From Aspergillus flavus (taxonomy: Eukaryota > Ascomycota > Eurotiomycetes > Eurotiales > Aspergillaceae): 64,000 nucleotides of DNA. Positions 46,560 to 57,600 of this stretch are shown here, in pieces. A model generated the notes under the pieces. It was not told the origin of the DNA, searched no databases, and worked only from the letters and a program-made list of their open reading frames with translations. How positions within the stretch are numbered: the stretch's first letter is position 1; every line of letters starts with the position of its first letter. The DNA is taken from NCBI RefSeq assembly GCF_009017415.1, contig NC_092405.1:2170001-2234000 (forward strand). The letters are read 5' to 3'. Both the position numbers and the translations under genes were made by a program.

Positions 46560-46725
46560 TTCTCGAGAACTCCCAAACCTGTCCCTACAGTCCCCCAAAT
46601 GAGATTTTGGTCCGAAAGAAATAAATGGCGGTAGCGGATATGTACTCTTGTGTCGTCTTTATTTTCAGCTTGAACGTAAAGCCAGCCAGGTACCTCACCA
46701 TTCAAAGATCAAGTAGTGTCCGATC
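46560..46725 (-). pseudogene. Degenerate partial copy of the adjacent E2 exon 3
   Basis: On the minus strand, just downstream of the intact E2 stop codon, a segment matches the start of that gene's third exon. After a shared GAGTAC, the next landmark CCGCCAT follows at the same 10-base spacing. The stretch leading into GGACCAAAAT matches apart from C-to-T and G-to-A changes, one G-to-T change and a one-base deletion. The copy has frame damage and loses similarity before the active-site Cys. It is best read as a tandem partial duplication that has decayed. The same-strand position beside the parent supports this. Confidence 0.6.
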
Positions 46726-46792
46726 ATTGAATCTCCCTCCGAGAGTGGCACCACGAAGGCAACTCTGGTAATCGCGCTTCTAGAGAACCACC

Positions 46793-47417
46793 CTATGCCA
46801 TCGCATACTTCCTGGTCCACTCCCGTGCGATTTCGTCATACCGTGCCCGGTCATTCTTGTACTGTTCTGCGATACGACCCTCGACAGCATCATCAGGCAT
46901 GGGCTCTACGAGCAGCTGACGCGCGAACTCAAGCACTGCCGCGATCTTGGAGCTAGGCTTCCATTCGTCGGCCCGCAGCATACCCAGACACATGCTGCCC
47001 TTGTCATCGTTGGTCACATTGGGGTGGTAAATTTTGGTCCCGAACGAAACGGATGGCGGCTTGAAGGGGTACTCGGTGGGAAGACTGAGCTTGACTAGGA
47101 ATCTGCCATTCTGATTTAGGGCGTACGGGTCAGTGTTTCACTGCGCTAACATCAAAGCAAATAGGCACTCGTCTTCCATCTCTAAGACTCACGTGGTACG
47201 GTGACCCTTCTGGGCCGTCCATGTAAACCTTCCATTGGTAGATATCCGACTCGTTCGCTAGCTCGACGGTAATACCCTCTGGAGGAGACTCCGTGAGCTC
47301 AGCTAGCTCCTGGTACACTGGTTGTTAGCCCCTCTGGTCGGTCAATAGTCACCGGGAGCTCTGCCCAGGAAGAGACGTGAAACTTGTGCATACCTTGGCT
47401 ATCCTTTTGCTACCCAT
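46793..47417 (-). CDS. E2 ubiquitin-conjugating enzyme, 152 residues
   Basis: Three exons (47417-47394, 47309-47193 and 47110-46793; introns 84 and 82 nt) give a 152-residue single-domain E2. All family marks are present: MGSKRIAKELAELTESPPEG, the beta strands around YQWKVYMDGPEGSPYHNGRF, TEYPFKPPSVSF, the HPN motif (76-78) and the catalytic Cys (C88) in NDDKGSMCLGMLRADEW. The C-terminal helices are normal. It has no N- or C-terminal extension. It is of the UBC4/UBCH5-like general class, but I cannot fix the orthologue. A decayed partial copy lies directly downstream. Confidence 0.95.
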
Positions 47418-48120
47418 CGTTTCAGATTGTTTTTGAAAGGCCCGAAGAGCAAGTGTAGAAGGGGAAAATTCAAAAAGATGGTAGGAGCTCTCGGATAGAC
47501 GGAGCTCTACTGGGTCAGATGATGAAAGCTGGGAAGCTTGGTTCGAAGAATAAAGAACACCCCAGAACTGATACAAAGTCAAAGAACCAGTGTAACTAAA
47601 GATTGACGCAGGGGTTGAAAGGACCGCAAGCGTTAAAGAGAGTGTGTTGTCCAAAGTCGAGTCATCCTCGAGCTCAAGCAAGTCGGCGGGGCCGCCGAGC
47701 CGATCAAGCGGGGCGGAAAGTTGAATGAATGGTCGACGTCAGAGCGGCCTTGTGTGTTTAATCTTTGCTTTATTTAGAATGGGTGACCTTCATCTTTCCA
47801 TCCCCTTTTTTGTTGGCGCTTATTACCCTCCACCGCTGAAAATCATTTGCGCACAATTCTTGGTGGCAAAGGCCATGCGTTCAATTTTGCTAATGGACCC
47901 AGCTGACTATTTGGTACTATTATCGCCGCGTTACTTTGCTGTTCTCGGTGTACCATGGCCCCAGGGTTGCATCGGGCGTTACTATTAGAGCTATATTTAC
48001 CCGCCCACGCGATCCATGCACAGGATCTCGTCTACACAGTACGCTGATCAGTATCTCCCAAGAACAACATCCAAATGTCAACAGTAATCATTGCCGAACT
48101 CCAATCCTAGAAAGGTGCTA
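47418..48120. other. Intergenic
   Basis: Promoter of the E2 gene on the left and 3' flank of SEC11 on the right. No gene is supported. Confidence 0.55.
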
Positions 48121-48778
48121 CTACTCTCTTTGTAACATGACCATCAAGCCCATAATTCCAAGGAGGGCTGTCTTGAGCCACGGGTACTCGCTGAGCAAGA
48201 TAGTCACATATCCCACCATGGGGATATACCCCCGTACACTGCCAACGATGTCTTCCTCGCGGTTGAGATAGTCCTGGCCTCGTGCGTACAGCTCAACATC
48301 GTCGGCGACGTTGTTGTCGCCCTTGGTAAGAAGCATATTGTTGGGGATCGGTGAGGACCTAGACGGGGAAGCGGTGATCCGTTAGTGATGATATTCCTGT
48401 GACACTTAATGCATTAAAGAGAACAAAGGGCAGGGCATACTCAGAAATCTCCTTCACTTTCTTCGTCTTTCCTTCAATTTCTGGGAATGTTCTCACGACG
48501 CGATGCACAATAGGAATGTCCTTGCCCCGGACGTTGTAGACGACGATCTCGCCTACCTCAGCTCGCGGGCTTCGATTCCATAAGAAAAGTAGATCTCCTC
48601 TTTGGAATGCTGGCTCCATGCTACCGGATAAAACAACTACAACAGGGCTCGAGGATGCGGTGAACACGGAGAGACCTTTCCACATCATAAATGCAGTAGA
48701 GAGCACCAGCGCGAAGTTGAGTACCTGGGCAAGTGACTGCCGGGCATTGGATAGATTCGACGAGAGAAACGACAACAT
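48121..48778 (-). CDS. sec11: Signal peptidase complex catalytic subunit SEC11
   Basis: Two exons, 48778-48441 and 48358-48121 (82 nt intron, donor GTATGC, branch CTAAC), give 191 residues, the normal size. One N-terminal membrane helix ([20 protein letters not shown]) is followed by the S26B peptidase motifs: catalytic Ser53 in [20 protein letters not shown], His92 in IVHRVVRT (the ER-type replacement of the bacterial Lys) and the Asp-rich [11 protein letters not shown]. The C-terminus has a second hydrophobic segment. It cleaves signal peptides in the ER membrane as part of the SPC complex and is normally essential. Confidence 0.97.
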
Positions 48779-49373
48779 TTTGGCGACCCTACTCGGACAG
48801 ACGATACCAATTCAGTCACCGAATGATAGAGAATAAAGATGCTGGTTCGAATCGTTTGTTGACGGTGTAGTTGAGAGTGCCTATGATCGCGGCGGAGGAA
48901 GCTTCGGAGGTTCGACGGAGGGGATGTTGGAAAGTAATGATGGTGTGGAGAAATAACACTTCCGATTAAATGTCGCTCACTTGGACGTATCAGTGGTGTC
49001 ACACTTTGCTCAACAGACGGCTGGTCGTGGGTGGTTGTCAGCCGGTTGGGCAAAGGGAGATGTGTCCTTCAATGTTGCCCGTACCAAAAGGCCATGTGGT
49101 TCCTGCGCGGCGCTCGGTAGCTTTTCCGTGCAGACCCAACCACCCAACCCTGCATTTTGATTGGACTAAACATGAACTATAGTGCAACGTTCCAGAACCC
49201 TGACATGAAAATAATAGTACACCAACGGACTGGTTGATTCACAAATTCAGTTTGTCGATCATAAATAAGGCTATCTATCTACGCAATGGTATTCGAAGAG
49301 CGACACAGGAAAACAAAGGAAACCGGAAACAAAACAAAACAAAACACAAACCATCAAGCAATACCCTAACACC
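48779..49373. other. Intergenic
   Basis: Promoter of SEC11 on the left, 3' flank of the RTA1-like gene on the right. An A-rich run with four AAAAC units lies near 49332-49350. No gene is supported. Confidence 0.55.
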
Positions 49374-50526
49374 TCAGACGCTAGTCGATGGCTGGTGGTC
49401 AACTTCCCAGAACTTCTCCTTCTTTCCCTTCTTTGTGATCATACCGACTATATCAAAAGGGTCAAAAAGGGTAAGTAGGAATGGCCGACGATCCTCGTAG
49501 CCCGGTCCCTCTACTTCTGTCACACCATCCGTTGCCAGATAGATCCGGTTTGAACGAGGAAGCCATCGCATGGGATGAAAGACGTTGAGAAGAGTGGTGT
49601 TGGCGAACATAACGACAGTCTCAAATACCCAGAAGAACCACTCATCTTTAAGAATGGGACTTATATCATCGATATTGCTAGTGTTCAGACTTGCAGCTGT
49701 GAAATACTCGACAGTTCGGTAGATCGTGCGTATGGTGATGAGTGTGCAACTGCAATACAGCACATAAAGGGCCCTCTTTACTTTGCTGTTCAGAACACCA
49801 GCGCGGTGGCAATTGTAGTAGAACTTGCTAGCCAGAGCAACAAACCCCGCCATCAATGCGATTTGCAAGATCAGGGCAGCTTTGAGTAAAGCCTTGCCTG
49901 TATTCTGCGTACTTTCGGGATTGCTGGTATTGGCGACCAATGATGCTCCATTTGCTGTTATGACCTCGATCACGATACCCATGGCAATGAATGTGGTGAA
50001 CACACGGCCTGGATGCATTGGAGAATGATAGGGGATGTAGTACAGGATACGGCCCAAAGTGAAGAAGTTAGCTCCCTCATAGACAGGACTGACACTCAGT
50101 TAGCTTCTTCAATAACTGACATACCATGAAGAGAACTTACGGCCCAGCTAAGAGGAAGACAGTGCTTGAAATGAAAACACCCAGATTGTCCCAATGCCCG
50201 AATGCCCCAATGGTGCGCATCACGAACCCTGCGGTGAAGAGTAAAGCAGACCAGGGTAGTAGGCCTGTTACTTTCCATGATTTATATTTGCTTCAAAGCA
50301 ATACTAATTAGTCTCGAGCCTCTGTGATACAGGGGGTCCAACATACAAGCATTGATAGCCATGCATGATACCAGATAATGCGAAAAGAACCGCAAAAGCG
50401 ATCGGCGCGCCTTTGTTGGGCGCATAGTACCAGAGGCTTCCCTCCTCTTAGTTAAGTCAGCGATGAACAGTTGTTGGGAGCAAGTCGGAGGGTGAACATA
50501 CGGTAGGGCGACCTTTTATGGATCAT
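49374..50526 (-). CDS. RTA1-like membrane protein
   Basis: Four exons give 329 residues: 50526-50502, 50446-50347, 50290-50141 and 50088-49374 (introns 52-56 nt). About seven transmembrane helices are visible. Family signatures are intact: APIAFAVLFALSGIMHGYQC, FTAGFVMRTIGAFGHW, TLGRILYYIPYHSPMHPGRV, the IRTIYRTVEYF motif and WFFWVFETVVMFANTTLLNVF with HPMRWLPR at its end. RTA1/RTM1 proteins are linked to resistance to 7-aminocholesterol or other lipophilic toxins and to lipid translocation. Exact activity is uncertain. Fungi have many paralogues. The short first exon (MIHKRSPY) is supported by a consensus donor and exact frame closure. Confidence 0.92.
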
Positions 50527-51513
50527 AGTCCTGAGCGGTGAAGGTATATAAATCCGGATAGAGAAATACAATTTACTGATACTCGACAACGACCCGGACA
50601 ATAATTAAAAAGATAAATATGATACAGATTCTCGGGAGGTGTTCTATGAAGCTATGGCTATCTATATATTGACAACAGGCCCTCGAGAAACTATCAACAA
50701 GACACAAGCGAAAACGAGCTGGCCAAAATAGGAAAAGTGGAAGTAGATCTGGATCTGGTTCAGATCAAATACAAGCCTCAATGAGTGCCCAATGACACAG
50801 TCATTCTCGCAAAATCAGCCTCAATCTAGGGTGTGGTAGAGGTGGATTTAGTGGGTACCGTTCTTTCTCAGTTATTCCGAGTAGTCTAAGCAATTTCTCT
50901 TACCCAAAACTGGTTACTTTCTGGAAACGAGGCTGACTTTCCATGCCATCTTCGTTGTTATCTGAAATCACACTGGAAGCTTATAATCCCTAGTATCGTC
51001 AATGAAGATCGAATTATCTATCGGGCGTATGCATGGCCTATGGACTTCGCTGGTCACCATCCGTTTTGTGGTTCCACTTAGCGAATACGAGCAGGGCTGA
51101 GCCAAGGAGGTTGCTAGAGTAGGTACTAGGCTTATCACGGGGTGAGACCTCGTATAGAGAGTTTCCAAGTCATGGAAAAAGACCCTGACAACGGGCAAAA
51201 GTATGAAGTGTGCTCTTTGACGTAACAAAAGTGGTGTTGGTTAGGGCTGCACCTAGGGATGGAGGCTTTCGGCCTGATGAAGGGGGCATCAACCCCATTT
51301 CGGCTCGTGAAGATGAAGTTGCCTGGACAACAGGACACTAACCTAAAGGGGAATGACAGACTCAGCATGACATCTCAAAGTGGAAACCCATCAACTGCTT
51401 CACATTATAACGATCCGACTAAGCCAGGCCAACGTGGAGACGGCGATACTAACCCACTTCTTGCTGTCGTGTCTCCTCTTACGTGAACAATCGGCAGACA
51501 AGGACCCGCAGCT
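50527..51513. promoter_or_regulatory. Divergent promoter region, RTA1-like / kinesin
   Basis: 987 bases between two genes transcribed apart. Small ORFs on both strands look random. Both promoters must lie here. Confidence 0.5.
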
Positions 51514-54250
51514 ATGAATCCAGCGAAACCCTCCCAATCGTCACTATTTCAGGTGTACCTCCGCCTTCGTCCGCCCATCTCTCAGCAAGATGACCAGGCC
51601 GAACGATGCTTAACAGTCGAGTATCCAGAATCTCAAGATGTTGTTGAACATGACCAAGGAACTCCAGCTCCAGCGGCAACTCATATTATCCTGCAACCGC
51701 CAAGCGATGCTAGAAAGCGGGCAGTTGAGAAATTCGGCTTCACCAAGGTTTTTGAAGAGTCGGCTTCTCAGTTGACTGTGTTCGAAGACACAGGACTCGA
51801 TTCAATTATACGGGGAGTGTTGCTTGAGGGAAGAGATGGCTTGGTCGCTACATTAGGTGTGACAGGAAGTGGAAAGGTGGGACCAAACGCAACAAGATAT
51901 GAAGCAGTGCTGACGGCCATGTACAGAGCCACACCATCTTGGGTTCGAAAACCCAAAGAGGTCTCACCCAGATGAGTCTTGATGTGATTTTTAAATCGTT
52001 AGCCTCGACAATCAAACCACCAGACAATTCTATCCACCCTCTCCTCCTGTCCTCGGTCGCGTCGTCGGACCAGTCAGAATCGCAGATATTCACGGCGCAG
52101 ACGTTTCTCGAAGCTGTATATGGAGACCCAAGTGCCGACCGTGGTAGGAACTCTAGAGCACAGACCCCAATGAGCTCTTCCAGAGCTCAAACCCCTCTGA
52201 CGGTATGCTTCCCTCCCCAGAGCCAATTGCTCAGGTCCTCAGTTTTGCGCCCGCAAGCCCCCTTTCCAAGCCGTTTCTGTGGCCATAATATGGCGTATGG
52301 CCTACGCAATGGGTATTCCCCAACTTTGAACCACATGAGCCGCCTTATCCCAAATGCCACCATTAAGGCGAGCCCCAGACAAATGGTCCCTGGACTCTCA
52401 CTTGCACTTTCATACACTCAACCTAGCTTTATTGGCATGAATCGCGCTAAACAATCTCAAAACTTAAAGGAACCGGCGCCTGCCATTATTTTCCCCCGTC
52501 GTAATCTGCCCCAACGGCCAAATGTTCCACCTCGTTCGCCCGATGTTAGCCATCTCACATTGGAACTGAACCCTAACTCTGAATATATCGTACTGGTGTC
52601 AATGTATGAAGTCTATAATGATCGCATCTTTGACCTTTTGTCGCCAGCGATAGTTCCAGGCCAAGGAAGTACCGTGTCGCGAGGGGGAACCAACCAGAAG
52701 GACAGACGGAGACCCCTCCTTTTCAAATCTACTGAAGGATCTCCCGACAGGAAGGTCGTCGCGGGCCTACGCAAAATAGCCTGCAGTACTTACGAAGAGG
52801 CACTGGCAATTTTAGAAGTCGGACTCACTGAGCGCAAAGTCACGGGTACTGGCGCGAACAGTGTCAGTTCACGGAGCCATGGATTCTTCTGTCTCGAGGT
52901 CAAGAGAAGGATGCGTAACAAGAGAACGGGAGAAGAAACATGGATGGGGAACACCCTTACAGTGGCAGATCTCGCTGGTAAGGTGACAAATCGAGCAGTA
53001 GCGTAAGAATGCTAATCGTGCTCCAGGCTCCGAGCGTGCAAGAACCGCCAAAACGGCTGGATCTACCCTGGCCGAGGCAGGCAAAATCAACGAGAGTCTG
53101 ATGTATCTCGGTCAATGCTTACAAATGCAGAGTGAGATACAAGAGGGGAAGGTACGATTCACTTTCACGCTTACGAGCGTCTCCTTCTGTCATTCTTGCT
53201 AATTATCATAGACTGCTCTGGTCCCATTCAGACAATGCAAGCTCACCGAGCTACTATTCTCAAACTCATTCCCATCATCTACCCAGGCGCCTGGTCCCAA
53301 CCGCCACCCGCAAAAGGCAATTATGGTCGTAACCGCTGATCCTCTTGGAGACTACAACGCAACTTCGCAGATCCTGCGCTATTCGGCCCTTGCGCGGGAA
53401 GTCACCGTGCCTCGGGCTCCATCTGCGACTGAGTCTGTCTTCTCTGCTACAGTTGAACTTCGCAAGTCTTCTGCTAGCGACCGCTCTACACCGAATATGG
53501 CAACCAGTGAAGAGCTCGAGAAAGCATTAGCCGAAATCAGCAGACTGACGAAGGAGAATGAGGCACTTTCCGTGAGATTAGCTGAAGAAGAGATCATGAG
53601 AGCAGAATTAGATATGAGACTGAAATCTAGTGAAGAAACATGTCTCATGATCGAGCAGGAAGTGCGCGAAGAGTGCTGGGCCGAAATGGATGAGAGGATG
53701 GAAGAAGAGAGAAAGAAGTGGCAAGTTGCTCTGGAGGAGCAGGTGAGCACCTTGACTTACAGATAACTTTGAGCATTGGCTGATCATTACAGGCTGGTCA
53801 TAATGATGAACACCTTGATAAGAAGATTGAACTATTGTCTCGTGGTTTCCAAGGTACTGTTTCCACTTCTTCCCCTATCCCACAGATGATTTGCGGTCAA
53901 ACTAACAGATGCGCCTAGTCCATACAGATCCCGAGCCTTCTAGGGACGAGAAGGTGGAAGAACTGGAGTTCGAAATTGACCAGCTTCGCAGCAAGGTTAC
54001 ATCTTTAGAACGCGAACTGATGTGCCGGTCTCCTACCAAGAAGTCCAAGTCAAAAAATACACTCGAGCCGTCTCGCAATTCCAATATTCTTGGTCGCGAA
54101 AGTGACATTGACATGGCACTCCAACGGATGGATCAGTTGAAGCTTGCAGACAGCATGTTTTCTCCTGCTCCGCCTGCAGGCTCCCCCGGAAAAAGGCTTA
54201 GGAAGATGGCAACCAGAAAATGGGATTTCGCCCCGGAGGAAGAGATCTGA
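51514..54250 (+). CDS. Kinesin-6-like motor protein
   Basis: Six exons give 820 residues: 51514-51876, 51927-52977, 53027-53151, 53212-53742, 53793-53853 and 53919-54250. The N-terminal motor contains LFQVYLRLRPP, the P-loop GVTGSGKSHT (115-124), EYIVLVSMYEVYNDRIFDLL, switch I NSVSSRSHGFF, switch II ADLAGSERARTAKTAGSTLA and VPFRQCKLTELLF. A long Pro/Ser/Arg-rich insertion of about 180 residues (roughly 150-330) sits between the P-loop helix and the EVYNDR strand. This is where kinesin-6 (KIF20/KIF23) proteins carry their characteristic loop insertion. A coiled coil follows (about residues 560-680), then a short tail. Role is probably in the mitotic spindle midzone or in cytokinesis. It converges with the Hir3 gene. 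Confidence 0.9.
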
Positions 54251-54620
54251 ATTTCCTGATGATACCCTCCACAGACTCTTTCAGATTGAAGTTTTGACAC
54301 GGCCTATCCTTTCGCTTCATTTTCTTTTTGACATATTGGGACGCTTATTCACTGTACATTATATGAGGACGATCATGGGCGGTTTTCTTTGGCGTGTGAT
54401 AGAATGGGGATTGGGGTTACGAAATGTTTATGTATAAATATTAATTCTTGTTTATGGTACACATGCTAAAATACCACCTTTACCGTGTACTTCCTCGCAC
54501 CTGAACGCCTTTTACCGTAGCAAAATAAAAGCAGATGATGGAAATCATCTAGTCGTTGGAGTTGACCTTGGGATATTAGTGAGGCAACTCATGACAAGAA
54601 AGCCCTGAATCTTGAGTGCC
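54251..54620. other. Convergent 3' flanks, kinesin and Hir3
   Basis: 370 bases between stop codons of opposing genes. It holds both 3' ends, and the transcripts may overlap. No gene is present. Confidence 0.6.
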
Positions 54621-57600
54621 TCAGATATCCATTGCTTCCGAATCAGACACATGGTCACTTTCCTGATCAGCTTCAGCAGCAGCGGGCTGCTCGCCCCCGT
54701 CGTCGACATCCATTTCGTTGGCTTCGTTCGCGTCAGCTTCGCCCTCAGGCTCACCATCACCTTCCCCCACCCCTTCTTCTTCCCCAGCGGCTTCATTATC
54801 CTCTTCGTCTTCTCCCTCGCCTTCACCTTCACCCTCACCCCCCCCCTCTCCGTCAATCTCGGCTTCATCGCCATCAGCACCATCATCGCCTTCCTCTACC
54901 ATAGTCTCGCCTTCCTCGACCATGGTCTCTCCTTCATCACCAAGGTCAGCATCTTCCTCCCTATCAGCATCTTCTTCCCCGTCGCCGGCCCCTTCATTAG
55001 CTCCGTCTCCATCAGCGCTAGCTGCAGCCGACATTCCCACCTCCGGATCCAAAGATCCCCGATCCTGCAGATTAGGGAACAACAAGCTGCGCTCCGCCGC
55101 AAGCTTGGATAATTTCTCATCATCTATCTCGCTCAGCTCGCTTTCATCATCAGCACTGTCATGCAGGCTATTAGGAATATCGCTCTGTTGCCCCGAGGCC
55201 AGTTCGTCAGCTACAGCAGCAGATGTAGCGGTATCCTTCGTTTGCTCGGGAGCGGAAGTGACCGCGCCGACGCCGTGGGATGGTTCGCTTTCTGCAGCGG
55301 CCGGTGCTTTGGCGATAGGAGCGCGAGGCGCGAGTTTGCGTTGGACGATTGTCTCCGCCCGTTTCTGGATGTCGCGTCTTGCGATGCCCTTTGTGCGGCC
55401 GCGGGGTGCTGGGGCTTCGGATGCAGGGGCGGAGGTTGGGGGTGTAGGAGTGTCTGCGGCGCCATCGCTGGCCATGAGGAGATGGTCTACCTTCATTTTC
55501 TCTTTGTTTTCTTCGTTTGCTTGTTCGATGACGTTGGGCATGTTGACTTCGTATAGGCGTGAGTAGATGTCGGCGATGAGGTCTTCTAACAAGGAGACTT
55601 TCATGAGGTTGTTATTTAACTTCTTTAACTCGACGGCGTCGCGGAGAAGTTCGAGAAGTGTAATGCTTTCTGGAGCTAACTGGAGGAGACCCTCTAGGCG
55701 AGCTGTGTTTGCGACGAATTCGTCCCACCCAATGGGTTTGAAGACGCTTTCATCATGTCCTTCGTTAATGTTTCCTGCTTTTCGTATGACTCGTGCATAG
55801 GTTAGACAGAGGTCCTCCCATAGTTTTGCATGGTTGATGAAATCGCCCTGCTTTTTCCTGACTCGACGTAGTAGTTGGTCGAGGCTTGCACGATCTTCCA
55901 GTTGTTCTAGTAGAGCCACGAAGAAATACACGTATCGTGTCGTATAAACGAAGTGTCTACCGGGACGCTCATTCTCAGGCCTCCACACTTGGATCGTCAT
56001 TGTCTTTGTGAATATCTGCTGTGTCAGTTCACCCTTGGCTCCTGCAGCTGCGGCAGCGTCCTTTTCATCATCATAAGTGATATGTGCAGCCTAATTCAGG
56101 TAAGTCTTGGTTCGTTACAGGTAATAGTGCAAATTCTTAAACTTACCCTGACAGCCATGCGATGGTGCCAGTTCGACTTGTCGGCATGCTTTAAGTTTCG
56201 AATGACAGACATTATGTATGGCTTCCAAGGGGCGCCTTCCTCCGGAGGTGGTACCTTTCGCGCCCAAGGAGTGGCCACCAGAGTCTTACTTCCTTCAGCC
56301 GGCTGAAAAGAAAAGTTAACTGCCACTCACACATCGTCAAAACCAAAATGGAGAAATATTGCGTACCGTAACCACTCCTCTATGAACCAGTTTGTGAACA
56401 ATGGACACGAGCTTATAGTGGGGTTCGAAGATAGGATCCGACCGAGAATCCCTCTTCTGAGGCAGTGCATCAATAGAATCGAGCAGAGAATCTAGGAGAT
56501 CATCAAGGTGGACGTGCTTTGATGTGCCCCTGACGGAGTCGTCACAGCTGAACATCTTCCAGAGACATTTACTTAGCATGTAGCGAGTCCTAAGTCACGG
56601 TTAGTAGCCACACTATCAGTTACAACGAAGGAATGACATACATCCAACTCTTGGGCTTATCAGGAATGGCACGCTTAAGGAGGTAACTCGCAAGATTCCA
56701 GACGGAGTACAACCTCATCTCCTTGAATGGAAGCGCTTCGTACATCTGTTGGTTCTCTTCACTGTTGTAATGTCGTGTGAAATCGGAAAGGCTAAAAGCG
56801 GCCATGGATAAGGGTTCTCGAGAAGACGAGTACAAACGGATTCCAAAGTCGGTGTAGAGGTCGGATACGAGCGCTCGAGTCTCCGGTGTAGGATCTGCGT
56901 TTCTTGCTGCCGTTGCAACAGCCATGGCATAGCTATGGATCGCATAGCGTTGCCAAGTCACCAACTCTGTGCGGTTATTATTGATCTTGTCCGCTGACCA
57001 CGTTATGTCCTCCTCCAGCTTCGAATCATAGGTCTGGGCAAGTCGATACCAGGATTCCCATCTCTGTGTGTTGTGTTCCAGGTCCTGTCTGAACCACGTG
57101 ATAGCTTCGTCCAGATCAGTGGTTGGAACGGGGCTGAGACGCTTCTGAGAGCGGAATTTGGTCAGCGCAGCATGTCCTAGAAGGAAGTACCATCCATTCT
57201 TCGCAATGACTGCACTCTCGGTGGGCACAGGGAGCAACGCAAGATCTTCAACTCCCCGAACGGCACGGAAGATTTCCGTTGGGTTTAGCGGTGATTTCAA
57301 GTAAGCTGTCAGAATGCGCTTATTATAGGATAATGGAGGCGATGACTTTGTGGTGCCGATGGCTTGTTGCATCTTCTCAATAGTGTACTTCAAGTCAGAT
57401 TTTGACAGATCCCTGATGTTCATTTTCTTCGCCTGCTTCATGACAAAGTCAATCATCAAAATAGCTGTAGAGCGATCCAGTTTCTCCGGTGGACAGCCGT
57501 GGTCCTCCAGATAACCATCAACCGGTGACAATTTGATGCCGTGTATGTCGTAAAGTAGTTGGCAGATATCATACTCATAATCCGCTTTCTCATCCAAGGA

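Noticed and set aside
54718..55566. 282-codon plus-strand Ser/Pro-rich frame
   Set aside because: Antisense artefact of the acidic low-complexity C-terminus of Hir3.
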